From Ruminococcus flavefaciens (GTDB lineage: Bacteria; Bacillota; Clostridia; Oscillospirales; Ruminococcaceae), in assembly GCA_902760805.1 (NCBI GenBank), contig CACWHY010000022.1:1-34771 (forward strand): a stretch of DNA of 34,771 nucleotides, given 5' to 3'. Shown in pieces: positions 1 through 6,120 of this stretch. The notes under the pieces were generated by a model. That model did no database searches, was not told the origin of the DNA, and saw only the letters and a list, made by a program, of their open reading frames with translations. Each line of letters opens with the position of its first letter. Positions within the stretch are counted from its first letter, which is position 1. Position numbers and translations under genes: made by a program.

Positions 1-111
1 AAGTAGTTTGTCATAGGTGTCTATTACTTCATAAACAACATCATTACCACTTATTGTCTTAAAGTGTTTTTCTGCACAACGTATTTTTGCTCTTTCTAAA
101 GGCGTTTGCGG
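1..111 (-). pseudogene. C-terminal fragment of a type III restriction/helicase-like subunit (continues past the window edge)
   Basis: On the minus strand an open frame reads P-x-T-P-L-E-R-A-K-I-R-C-A-E-K-H-F and then a segment with YEVIDTYDKLL. This resembles the end of type III restriction (Res) subunits, where a TPEERAKI-like helix and a KHF motif sit in the C-terminal nuclease region. The frame is open to base 1, so the rest lies outside the window. Its 5' side stops at about base 111, where an unrelated plus-strand gene fragment begins, so the gene is truncated. The match is by motif only and is tentative; it could be another helicase-associated nuclease. Confidence 0.4.
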
Positions 112-431
112 ATAATGATACCGAGCTTGCACTGAATGTCGAGCCTCTTGAAGAGGTCATTGATGATCTCACCGCTGCGATAAGGGACAAGCATATCGAC
201 AGACTTCGCAAGGGCGAATGCAGCCCTGAGCTGGGCGTTTATCTGTCCGACCTGCTCATAAACTGCGAGAGAGTGTCCGACCATTGCTCCAATATCGCAG
301 TGTCAATTATCCAGATTGCAAAGTCCAGCATGAGAAGTCATGTATACCTTAATGAACTGAAAGCACAGCGTTCCGAGCAATTTATCGACGCTTACAATTC
401 GTATCATGAAAAATACAGACTCTCTGCATAA
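102..431 (+). pseudogene. C-terminal PhoU-like domain of a Na/Pi cotransporter (NptA/PNaS family), 5' truncated
   Basis: The frame carries a clear PhoU-like helical domain: ELALNVEPLEEVIDDL followed by LGVYLSDLLINCERVSDHCSNIA. Bacterial Na/phosphate cotransporters of the PNaS family end this way, after an N-terminal membrane part of about 300 residues. Here only about 105 residues remain and the membrane part is missing. Homology starts near base 102; before it the frame opens with a TTG codon lacking a convincing ribosome binding site. The fragment meets the oppositely oriented restriction-like fragment head to head, so this is a junction of two broken genes. A perfect terminator hairpin follows the stop codon. 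It is unlikely to be functional for transport. Confidence 0.75.
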
Positions 432-438
432 AAGAAAT

Positions 439-479
439 AACAGCCGTATTCCCAATGTGAGAATACGGCTGTTTTGTTA
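439..479 (+). terminator. Rho-independent terminator
   Basis: A perfect 13-bp inverted repeat (439-451 with 461-473, loop of 9) is followed by TTGTTAT. It lies 8 bp after the stop of the PhoU-like fragment and also faces the end of the leftward pyruvate kinase remnant, so it may act in both directions. Confidence 0.8.
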
Positions 480-481
480 TG

Positions 482-880
482 TCAGTTTATTGTTTCAAGA
501 CGTATCGTGTTGGTGTTTCCGGATCTTCCGTTTGTCTGTCCACCCGTCAGTATCACGTTGTCGCCTTTGGAAAGTCCGAATACCTGTTTTGCTTTCTGCA
601 TTGCATGATAGAACATCACATCAACGGAATTGAACTCCTCACTGAGGACAGGAGTAACGCCCCAGCTCAGGTTCAGCTTCCTCCACGCTTTCAGAGAGGT
701 GGTCATTCCGATAATATCAACAGGCGGTCTGAAACGGCTCACCATACGGACGGTCATTCCCGAAAGCGAGCTGATAACGATCCCCTTGGCTTTGGTATCT
801 ATCGCCATTGCACAGGTAGCGTGAGAAACAGCGTCAATGTTATTCTTGATGTCATAGGATCTATTCTGATCGGAGGCGTT
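482..880 (-). pseudogene. pyk: Pyruvate kinase C-terminal domain remnant
   Basis: The minus-strand frame reads NNIDAVSHATCAMAIDTKAKGI and later a KGDNVILTGGQ-type segment. These are hallmarks of the pyruvate kinase C-terminal allosteric domain (PK_C), the last quarter of the glycolytic enzyme that makes ATP and pyruvate from phosphoenolpyruvate. About 133 residues remain of a usual 470-590. The catalytic barrel and lid domain are absent. The frame is closed upstream by a TAA at 881-883, which is also the stop of the monooxygenase remnant, so the two are joined in one frame with a stop between them. It cannot be catalytic; the rest was lost by deletion. Confidence 0.85.
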
Positions 881-1045
881 TTATGATCCGGTGATCTCAT
901 ACCGCTGGAATAGAGTCTGTGCAACATATTTCTTTTTCATCTCTGTGAGCGCTTGATAATGCGGCGTTTCCATATGCTGCGTCATAAAACGCCTGACGCC
1001 TTCTCGGTTTCAGATAGTAGTGTACTTCTACGATCTTTTCAAAAC
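881..1045 (-). pseudogene. ABM-fold (antibiotic biosynthesis monooxygenase/quinol monooxygenase-like) remnant with internal deletion
   Basis: Two pieces of one small protein lie in different frames. The 5' piece (about 985-1045) reads FEKIVEVHYYLKP, the first beta strand of ABM-domain proteins. The 3' piece (881-985) reads MTQHMETPHYQALTEMKKKYV, the typical ABM C-terminal segment, where HMxTPHF precedes the last helix. A normal ABM protein is about 95-105 residues, so roughly half is missing between the pieces and the frame changes at the joint. The 5' end runs into the 3' end of the flavodoxin gene without a start codon. Interpretation rests on motif recognition; function is lost. Confidence 0.6.
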
Positions 1046-1053
1046 CGTTCTCC

Positions 1054-1497
1054 TTATACGATCTCAGATACAGATGTTACCCTTTTTGCATCTGCAATGC
1101 TTGCGCCGTTGACATAAGGCATCAGCTTTTCGGCAGTTTTCCCGATGCCGCTGCTGCCGGATGTGGCGAAGATATGGAGGGTCTTCCCCTTCCAATCATA
1201 GCCCTTGCAGAAGGTGTTGACCACATTTGGAGCGGCATAGTACCAGATCGGGAAACCAAGATAAACGCTGTCATATTCGTTCCAGTTCTCGATCTTGCCT
1301 GCAACAGGAACGTCCTTCTTGCCGAGCTTTTCCCTATTGCATCTGGCCAGCGGATTTGTCCACTTCATGTCGGCGGCGGTGTAGGGCTGTTCCGGCTTGA
1401 TCTCGAAAATATCTGCCCCCAGCTGCTGTGCAAGCTCCTCTGCGATCTTTCTTGTTTTTCCAGTTTCAGCACTGAAATAGATGACGATCGACTTCAT
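1054..1497 (-). CDS. Flavodoxin (altered 3' end)
   Basis: This encodes a 147-residue flavodoxin, a small FMN-binding electron carrier in the cytoplasm. The N-terminus has the beta1-loop phosphate site (YFSAETGKTRKIAEEL), and WNEYDSVYLGFPIWYYAAPNVVNTF is the flavin-binding 50s/90s loop region seen in clostridial flavodoxins. A good ribosome binding site (AAGGAGG, 9 bp upstream) supports the ATG. It lies 18 bp after the nitroreductase stop, so the two are probably cotranscribed; both are flavoproteins of reductive metabolism. The last residues (VTSVSEIV) end early compared with homologues and run into a monooxygenase remnant, so about 10-15 C-terminal residues (end of the last helix) may be lost. 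Activity is uncertain. Confidence 0.85.
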   Translation of the reverse strand: MKSIVIYFSAETGKTRKIAEELAQQLGADIFEIKPEQPYTAADMKWTNPLARCNREKLGKKDVPVAGKIENWNEYDSVYLGFPIWYYAAPNVVNTFCKGYDWKGKTLHIFATSGSSGIGKTAEKLMPYVNGASIADAKRVTSVSEIV

Positions 1498-1515
1498 ACT
1501 GCGATCCTCCTTGTT

Positions 1516-2028
1516 TTATAGATATGTGACTGTCTCGGACAGAGGCTTTCTGCTGGTGTGATTTGGCAGAGGTCCTGCGCCCTCTGCGGCATAGCCCAGA
1601 TCCATTATCATCAGCACTTCCTCATTCTCAGGCAGGCCGAGCAGCTCAGCAGCCTTGTCCGGATCGAAATAATTGATCCAGCAGCTGTCCACGCCTTCAT
1701 CTGCGGCAGCAAGGATCAGATGTGTGGCAACGATCGTTGCATCCTCCACACCGGAGTCACGCTTCTCTCCCGGATAGGTGAAAACGTTGTTCTTGTCGAA
1801 GGCGACTGCCAGAACAGTCGGCGCACCGTAGCGGCAGGGTGTGAGCTGGTCGATGACAGCCAGTTTTTCAGCAGACTGTATCACATAGATGTGCTGTTCC
1901 TGCAAGTTTTTTGCAGTGGGGGCAAGTCTTCCTGCTTCCAGAATGGAGGTGAGCTTTTCCTGCTCGACCTGCCTGTCACTGTATTTCTTGCACGAATAAC
2001 GGTTTTTGACAACTTCTTTGAATTCCAT
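1516..2028 (-). CDS. Nitroreductase family protein
   Basis: A complete 170-residue protein of the nitroreductase family, FMN-dependent NAD(P)H oxidoreductases that usually act as dimers in the cytoplasm. The N-terminus RYSCKKYSDRQV is the classic R-(S/Y)-x-R/K-x-(F/Y) FMN-phosphate motif. It is followed by LEAGRLAPTAKNLQ (flavin-binding) and a C-terminal region with LIMDLGYAAEG and HTSRKPL, normal for the short form. The start is fixed by AGGAGGG about 7 bp upstream. It leads a two-gene operon with the flavodoxin. No promoter is obvious in the 29 bp separating it from the upstream membrane-protein fragment, so transcription may start farther upstream. The physiological substrate cannot be told from sequence. 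Confidence 0.9.
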   Translation of the reverse strand: MEFKEVVKNRYSCKKYSDRQVEQEKLTSILEAGRLAPTAKNLQEQHIYVIQSAEKLAVIDQLTPCRYGAPTVLAVAFDKNNVFTYPGEKRDSGVEDATIVATHLILAAADEGVDSCWINYFDPDKAAELLGLPENEEVLMIMDLGYAAEGAGPLPNHTSRKPLSETVTYL

Positions 2029-2057
2029 GTTCGATCCCTCCTGTTTGGATCATTTGT

Positions 2058-2345
2058 TTAATTATTGTTAGTATGAAACACCTTTTTCAGTCCGTCCAGT
2101 ATCAGCAGATACAGCATCCCAACGATCAGCAGCGCTAAGAACAGTCCTAATATCCACCATGCACAGCCCATATAAGGCAGCTCATCTGTAAACCCGAATG
2201 CTCCTGCCGGGCTGCCCCAGTTCAGGAAAAAGTACGGGTAATTGTAACCTTCTGCGAACTGCCAGTTCCGGGCATAGCCGATCCCAGCATAAATTGCATA
2301 CAGCATGGGCGGAACGATCACCCAGGGGTGTATAGGCTGATACCA
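2058..2345 (-). pseudogene. C-terminal fragment of a multi-spanning membrane protein (Pr6Pr/FAR-17a-like)
   Basis: About 95 residues with two hydrophobic segments: HPWVIVPPMLYAIYAGIGYA near the start and WWILGLFLALLIVGMLYLLI near the end. Between them is NYPYFFLNWG, resembling the C-terminal part of the Pr6Pr/FAR-17a-type integral membrane family, whose members have about six helices and 200 or more residues. Only the last two helices are left. In the preceding bases the frame switches to a MarR-like N-terminus, so this is a fusion of two gene pieces made by deletion. Family assignment is tentative, but membrane topology is clear. Probably non-functional. Confidence 0.5.
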
Positions 2346-2397
2346 CAGAGCGTGCAGCCGCATAGATCGGAAAACAGAGCTGATTGTCCAGCTTCAT
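2323..2397 (-). pseudogene. N-terminal fragment of a MarR/OhrR-type regulator
   Basis: An ATG at 2397-2395 opens a frame reading MKLDNQLCFPIYAAARSVV and then SAYTPL. This is the dimerisation helix of MarR-family repressors of the OhrR type, where LDNQLCFALYAASR with its redox cysteine is typical. After about 25 residues the frame is lost and the adjacent bases encode the membrane-protein fragment. The winged-helix DNA-binding part is missing. A consensus promoter lies about 60 bp upstream, suggesting this was the first gene of a transcription unit. A weak ribosome binding site (AAAGAGG) precedes it. Recognition is from a short stretch only. Confidence 0.5.
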
Positions 2398-2458
2398 TGC
2401 CTCTTTATAGTCCTGATCCGATCCAATGCACCTCCGCATAAATGTTTGCCACAATCAT

Positions 2459-2487
2459 ATTGTATCAAATATAATTGAGTTTGTCAA
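2459..2487 (-). promoter_or_regulatory. Sigma-A type promoter ahead of the MarR fragment
   Basis: On the minus strand TTGACA (2487-2482) and TACAAT (2464-2459) are separated by exactly 17 bp. The promoter would read into the MarR fragment and possibly on to the nitroreductase and flavodoxin. The AT-rich spacer and the nearby ATTGTATCAAATATAAT may hold the lost regulator's operator. Confidence 0.6.
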
Positions 2488-2672
2488 GAGGTAAAGGACA
2501 TTTTTTCAAAATATGACCCCATATAGTGCGGCTTTTCCAAAAATAGTCAGCGTATAGCAGATATACTTTCACCAGCTGTGGACGTCATCCTCAGGAGCAT
2601 TGCTGCGGTGAGATTTCTGTGTGTTTCATAGTTACCTCTGATAAACATATTTGAATTTATCTATATTTAGCC

Positions 2673-2702
2673 GAAACAAATATCCGTGTTCCCACGGATA
2701 TT
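2673..2702 (-). terminator. Terminator of the arsR-like gene
   Basis: A perfect 10-bp stem (2679-2688 with 2693-2702, loop of 4) directly overlaps the stop codon of the ArsR gene and is followed on the minus strand by TTGTTT. The T tract is short, so efficiency is uncertain. From here to 2487 I see no gene. Confidence 0.65.
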
Positions 2703-3007
2703 CATGTACAGCAGCATTCGCCGCTTTCTGATACCTTTGTCAGCTCACGCAGAACATTCACAGCTGCCTCCGTACCCTCCGCAGAAATGGAGTAATACAT
2801 CCACTTGCCTTCTTTTCGGCCATTCACAAGACCGCTGTCGCAGAGTATCTTCATGTGATGGGAAAGAGTTGGCTGAGTACACTGCATAGCCTCAAGCAGC
2901 TTGCAGGCGCATTTCTCGCCGTTTTGCAGAAGTCTGAAGATCTGCACCCTGTTCTCATCACACAAAGCCTTGAAAATCACTGTGATCTGCTTATTTGTCA
3001 GTTCCAT
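2702..3007 (-). CDS. ArsR/SmtB-family metal(loid)-responsive repressor
   Basis: A complete 101-residue winged-helix repressor. Residues 1-30 (KQITVIFKALCDENRVQIFRLL) form the usual N-terminal helices. EKCACKLLEAM (about 31-41) is the alpha3 metal site: the CxC pair matches ArsR/CadC-type ligands (normally ELCVC). TQPTLSHHMKIL is the DNA-recognition helix, and KEGKWMYYSI the wing. The C-terminus has a further Cys cluster (ECCCT) that could add ligands. By family knowledge such proteins leave DNA on binding As(III), Sb(III), Cd or Zn. A perfect promoter overlapped by an inverted repeat lies upstream, suggesting autorepression. No efflux or arsenate reductase gene sits beside it, which is unusual; the partner may be deleted or distant. 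Confidence 0.92.
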   Translation of the reverse strand: MELTNKQITVIFKALCDENRVQIFRLLQNGEKCACKLLEAMQCTQPTLSHHMKILCDSGLVNGRKEGKWMYYSISAEGTEAAVNVLRELTKVSESGECCCT

Positions 3008-3036
3008 ACGCTCACCTCATATTGATGATTTTCTAT

Positions 3037-3068
3037 ATTATATCATACATATCGAAAATTGTCAATAT
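3037..3068 (-). promoter_or_regulatory. Consensus promoter with ArsR-type operator
   Basis: On the minus strand TTGACA (3065-3060), a 17-bp spacer and TATAAT (3042-3037) make a perfect promoter. The imperfect inverted repeat ATATTGA-N6-TCGATAT (3068-3049, one mismatch) covers the -35 box and spacer, where an ArsR-family repressor would block RNA polymerase. The arsR start codon is 30 bp downstream of the -10, with a GAGGTGAG ribosome binding site. Confidence 0.8.
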
Positions 3069-3142
3069 GGTTTTGCGATCTTCTCAGTAAAAATTAGCCT
3101 GTTGTAATTCAGCAGGATCAGCATCTGAAGGAAAGCGCTTGA

Positions 3143-3718
3143 TCAGATCTGCGTTTGATCAAGAATACTCCTTATCACTTTTGCAGGACAGCCTACTGCT
3201 ATCATATTTTCAGGTATGTTCTTTGTAACGACCGAGCCTGCGCCGATGACCGCATTATCGCCGATAGTGACCCCCGGAAGGATCGTCGAATTTGACCCTA
3301 TCCAGACATTTTTACCGATGTGAATGGGCTTGGGTATCAGATCATGACGTTCTTCGGGGAGAAGCCCGTGATTCAGCGTTGCAAGCACCGTGTTGTGACC
3401 GATCAGCGCACCGTCACCGATATAAATGCCTCCCTGATCCTGAAACTTGCAGCCTGAATTGATGAAAACGCCCTTGCCAAGATGTATATTCTTGCCGCAG
3501 TCAGTATTAAAAGGAGGAAACAGCCCGACCTCCACAGGCTCGCCCACAAGCTCAGACATCAGCGCATTGATCTCTTCGGGTGTATGATAACGGCTGTTGA
3601 TCTCCATTGTGATGCGGATCGCATCCTGACTGAGCCTATGCATCGCCTGATGCACATCGTTCTCCGCCGTGACCTGTCTGCCGCTGTTCATATATTCAAG
3701 AAATTCTGATGTTGTCAT
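3143..3718 (-). CDS. Maltose/galactoside O-acetyltransferase-like hexapeptide enzyme
   Basis: A 191-residue sugar O-acetyltransferase of the LbetaH (left-handed beta-helix) family, which transfers acetyl from acetyl-CoA to a sugar hydroxyl; active trimers are cytoplasmic. The N-terminal Mac domain (TSEFLEYMNSGRQV) is followed by FPPFNTDCGKNIHLGKGVFIN, the catalytic His loop (LATLNHG) and hexapeptide coils (IGKNVWIGSNSTILPGVTIG). It ends with GxPAKVIR, all typical of the maa/lacA type. The start at 3718 is chosen because GGAGGA lies 8 bp upstream; an upstream in-frame ATG at 3742 overlaps the hydrolase stop and has no site. It is the last gene of a leftward operon with a small conserved protein and a broken hydrolase. 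The natural acceptor is unknown. Confidence 0.9.
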   Translation of the reverse strand: MTTSEFLEYMNSGRQVTAENDVHQAMHRLSQDAIRITMEINSRYHTPEEINALMSELVGEPVEVGLFPPFNTDCGKNIHLGKGVFINSGCKFQDQGGIYIGDGALIGHNTVLATLNHGLLPEERHDLIPKPIHIGKNVWIGSNSTILPGVTIGDNAVIGAGSVVTKNIPENMIAVGCPAKVIRSILDQTQI

Positions 3719-3738
3719 TGCTGTTTCCTCCAAAATGA

Positions 3739-4666
3739 TCATTTCAGGTATTCGTTATAGAATGCTTCCAGCTTATCAAAGGGAATGACCTTGCCCTCGC
3801 CGCCGTCATAAAGATCCGTGTGGGAAGCCCCCTCGATAACGAGAAGCTGCTTGTTGTCGGTATACTTGTTACCATTGATCATGTTCTCATAAGCATCCTT
3901 GCCGAAGTAGAATGAGTGAGCCTTGTCGCCGTGCATCACCATTACTGCTGAGCGGATCTCATTGCTGTATCGCAGGATAGGCATATTGATGAACGACATA
4001 CAGCCAATCTTGTTCCAGCCGCCGTTTGAGTTGAGAGAACGAGGGTGATAGCCTCTTTCGGTCTTGTAGTAAGCGTGATAATCCTTGACAAAGTAGGGAG
4101 CGTCTTCCGGCAGAGGATCAATAACACCGCCGCCAAGCTCGTACTCGCCGCTTGTATAGTCCTTTATACGCTGAGCGCACAGTGCCTGCTTCATAGCAAA
4201 ACGTTTTTCCTCGCTGTCATCGGCATCAAAGTATCCCTTTGCATTCACTCTGGTCATATCGTACATGGTGGATGCAACGGTAGCCTTGATACGGGTGTCA
4301 AGTGTTGCAGCATTGATAGCCATGCCGCCCCAGCCGCAGATACCGAGGATACCGATACGCTCGGGATCAACGTTCTCCTGTATCGAGAGGAAGTCCACTG
4401 CTGCCATAAAGTCCTCAGTGTTGATGTCGGGAGAAGCCATGTATCTCGGCTGTCCTCCGCTTTCACCCGTAAAGGACGGATCGAATGCAATGGTCAGAAA
4501 TCCACGCTCTGCAAGTCTTTCCGCCTGCGTTCTTCGGAGCGTACATATCCGCAGCCAGGGTGATACCGTAGCGATTGTGGAATGTTATTTTCTTGTGATC
4601 CACCTTGTCAGACTTCGGGAAGGTCTTATCCCATTCATTAGTTAAAGTGAGCATCTCGTCTTTCAT
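3739..4666 (-). pseudogene. Alpha/beta hydrolase (DLH/X-Pro peptidase-like), disrupted by an internal deletion and frameshift
   Basis: The gene starts at 4666 with GGAGG 6-10 bp upstream and reads LTNEWDKTFPKSDKVDHKK and ITLAADMYAPKNAGG in one frame. Homology then resumes in a second frame at about 4510 with ERLAERGFLTIAFDPSFTGE. The next stretch (4440-3739) carries the nucleophile region IGILGICGWGGMAIN, where Cys sits in the elbow position, the acid region VMVMHGDKAH, and the late His in EGASHTDLYD. A segment of about 25-30 residues between the frames, usually including a GPFG loop, is missing. The carboxy-terminal ORF has an internal ATG, but without the N-terminal strands it is unlikely to fold. 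A Cys nucleophile would point to a dienelactone-hydrolase-like type. Confidence 0.8.
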
Positions 4667-4667
4667 T

Positions 4668-4901
4668 TTACATACCTCCGTTTTTTAGTTTATAGGTGAA
4701 ATAGTCAAGGCAGTCGATACGATCGTTATACTTGTGAACGCTGTCAAGGAGCGTTTGACGATAGCTTTTCAGAAAACAGTCAAGTGCCTGATATTGTCCG
4801 CTTTTGACCATTTGCAGGCATTTCGCTACGCTTTCATCGTCCAAGCCCATATCCCTGAGATTTTCGGTCATGACCGCTGTTTTGTCGGCTGCGTTTGCCA
4901 T
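4668..4901 (-). CDS. Small conserved helical protein (77 aa), unknown function
   Basis: A 77-residue, probably all-helical protein: MANAADKTAVMTENLRDMG, then LDDESVAKCLQMVKSG, then a segment ending DRIDCLDYFTYKLKNGG. There is no signal peptide or membrane segment. An excellent ribosome binding site (GGAGGTGG, 6 bp before ATG) fixes the start at 4901, although the open frame extends farther upstream. It is the first gene of the leftward operon (this gene, hydrolase, acetyltransferase); its stop is 1 bp from the hydrolase ATG, so translation is coupled. The operon is divergent from a LysR regulator, likely its controller. I recall similar small proteins beside LysR-controlled hydrolases in gut Clostridia but cannot name a function. 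Confidence 0.75.
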   Translation of the reverse strand: MANAADKTAVMTENLRDMGLDDESVAKCLQMVKSGQYQALDCFLKSYRQTLLDSVHKYNDRIDCLDYFTYKLKNGGM

Positions 4902-4950
4902 TTTCACCACCTCCGTGTTTCTGTGATTAAAGTATATCACATCTTTTCGG

Positions 4951-4973
4951 ATATGTAAAATACCTATATGTAA
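4951..4973. promoter_or_regulatory. Direct repeat in the divergent LysR/operon promoter region
   Basis: ATATGTAA occurs at 4951-4958 and 4966-4973, 15 bp apart start to start. The site lies between the start of the leftward operon (4901) and the -35 box of the LysR promoter (4987), where LysR-family regulators usually bind. The leftward -10 is probably TATACT at about 4933-4938, giving a weak promoter that would need activation. Confidence 0.45.
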
Positions 4974-4986
4974 TCGCTTGTCATTC

Positions 4987-5015
4987 TTGACAGGAATGAC
5001 AAATTGCAGTATAAT
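4987..5015 (+). promoter_or_regulatory. Perfect sigma-A promoter of the LysR gene
   Basis: TTGACA (4987-4992), a 17-bp spacer and TATAAT (5010-5015), only 25 bp before the LysR start codon, leaving a short untranslated leader. Confidence 0.8.
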
Positions 5016-5040
5016 AGTAGTATCAAAAACGAGGTGCAGT

Positions 5041-5916
5041 ATGGAGATACGGATATTACGATATTTTCTTGCCATCGCAAGAGAGGAAAACATGACAAGG
5101 GCAGCTGAACGGCTTCATATCTCGCAGCCGTCGCTCTCTAAGGAAATCAAAAAGCTCGAAGAAGAATTAGGGCATGAGCTCTTTATCCGCACGAATAAGA
5201 ATATGATACTTAACGATGAAGGTATGCTCATGCGCAAACGTGCCGAGGATATCCTCGCTATGGTGGATAAGACCACCGAGGAGTTCAGCCAGCTTGACAA
5301 CATCGTTGGCGGTGAGATACGCATAGGCTGTGCCGAGAGCTATCTTATCAAGTATCTGGCACGGAGCATTAAGGTATTCAAGGAGCAGTACCCGAATTTC
5401 ATATTTCACATATTCAGCGGAGATACCGAGCCCGTTGCCGAACGTCTTGACAGAGGTATCCTTGATCTTGCCGTGATCGTTGAGCCTCCTAATATGTCAA
5501 AATACAACTACCTGTCTATCCACGGAAGCGATAAATGGGGACTTGTCATGCGCCGTGACAGTCCGCTTGCCGAAAAAGAGTATGTAACATTTGATGATCT
5601 TTATGGGCTGCCGCTGTTCTGCTCCGAGCAGTCCATAAGAGTGGATTTTCCGCGCTGGTGCGGAGAAAATATGGATAAGCTCAACTTTGCGGGAACAGTC
5701 AATCTTGCCTATAACGGATCTGTTTTTGTCAAAGAGGGACTGGGGTATCTGCTGACCTTTGAACATCTGATCGACACAAGTGAAGAAAGCGGCCTTTGTT
5801 TCCGGCCGATCGAGCCTACACTTGAAACGAATATGTATATCATCTGGAAAAAGTATCAGGTCTTTTCACCGATCGCAGAGCTGTTTCTAAAACAGCTAAA
5901 GCAGGATCACAGCTGA
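5041..5916 (+). CDS. LysR-family transcriptional regulator
   Basis: A complete 291-residue LysR-type regulator. Residues 1-60 form the winged helix-turn-helix: MEIRILRYFLAIAREENMTR, then AAERLHISQPSLSKEIKKLE is the recognition region. LFIRTNKNMILNDEG and the long linker helix follow. Residues about 90-285 form the two-lobed periplasmic-binding-like effector domain (GEIRIGCAESYLIKYLA, DLAVIVEPP, GLGYLLTFEHLI). I place the start at 5041 because the LysR consensus begins there and GAGGTG lies 5 bp upstream; the earlier in-frame ATG at 4978 would lie upstream of the promoter. It is divergent from the operon of the 77-residue protein, hydrolase and acetyltransferase and probably controls it. The ligand is unknown. 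Confidence 0.93.
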   Translation: MEIRILRYFLAIAREENMTRAAERLHISQPSLSKEIKKLEEELGHELFIRTNKNMILNDEGMLMRKRAEDILAMVDKTTEEFSQLDNIVGGEIRIGCAESYLIKYLARSIKVFKEQYPNFIFHIFSGDTEPVAERLDRGILDLAVIVEPPNMSKYNYLSIHGSDKWGLVMRRDSPLAEKEYVTFDDLYGLPLFCSEQSIRVDFPRWCGENMDKLNFAGTVNLAYNGSVFVKEGLGYLLTFEHLIDTSEESGLCFRPIEPTLETNMYIIWKKYQVFSPIAELFLKQLKQDHS

Positions 5917-6064
5917 TCTTGCTCATGGTGCGCAGTAATTATATTGCAGGGGAACACGTCCTGATCGTGATCACGCAGCTCAGATAAGCCAAAGGCGCCG
6001 CTCCACCCGAGAGAACTGCCGATCAGCCTATCTAGGAGCGCTTCTCACAAGTCCTATAAACCAT

Positions 6065-6101
6065 AAAACAGGGGCTGACCTTCACATCAGCCCCTGCTAT
6101 T
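6065..6101. terminator. Bidirectional terminator between LysR and cca
   Basis: A perfect 10-bp stem (6069-6078 with 6087-6096, loop of 8) has an A tract on the left and CTATTTTT on the right, so it can end transcripts from both convergent genes. The 150 bp before it (5917-6064) hold no gene I recognise. Confidence 0.85.
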
Positions 6102-6120
6102 TTTCCACCACCGAAAGAAT

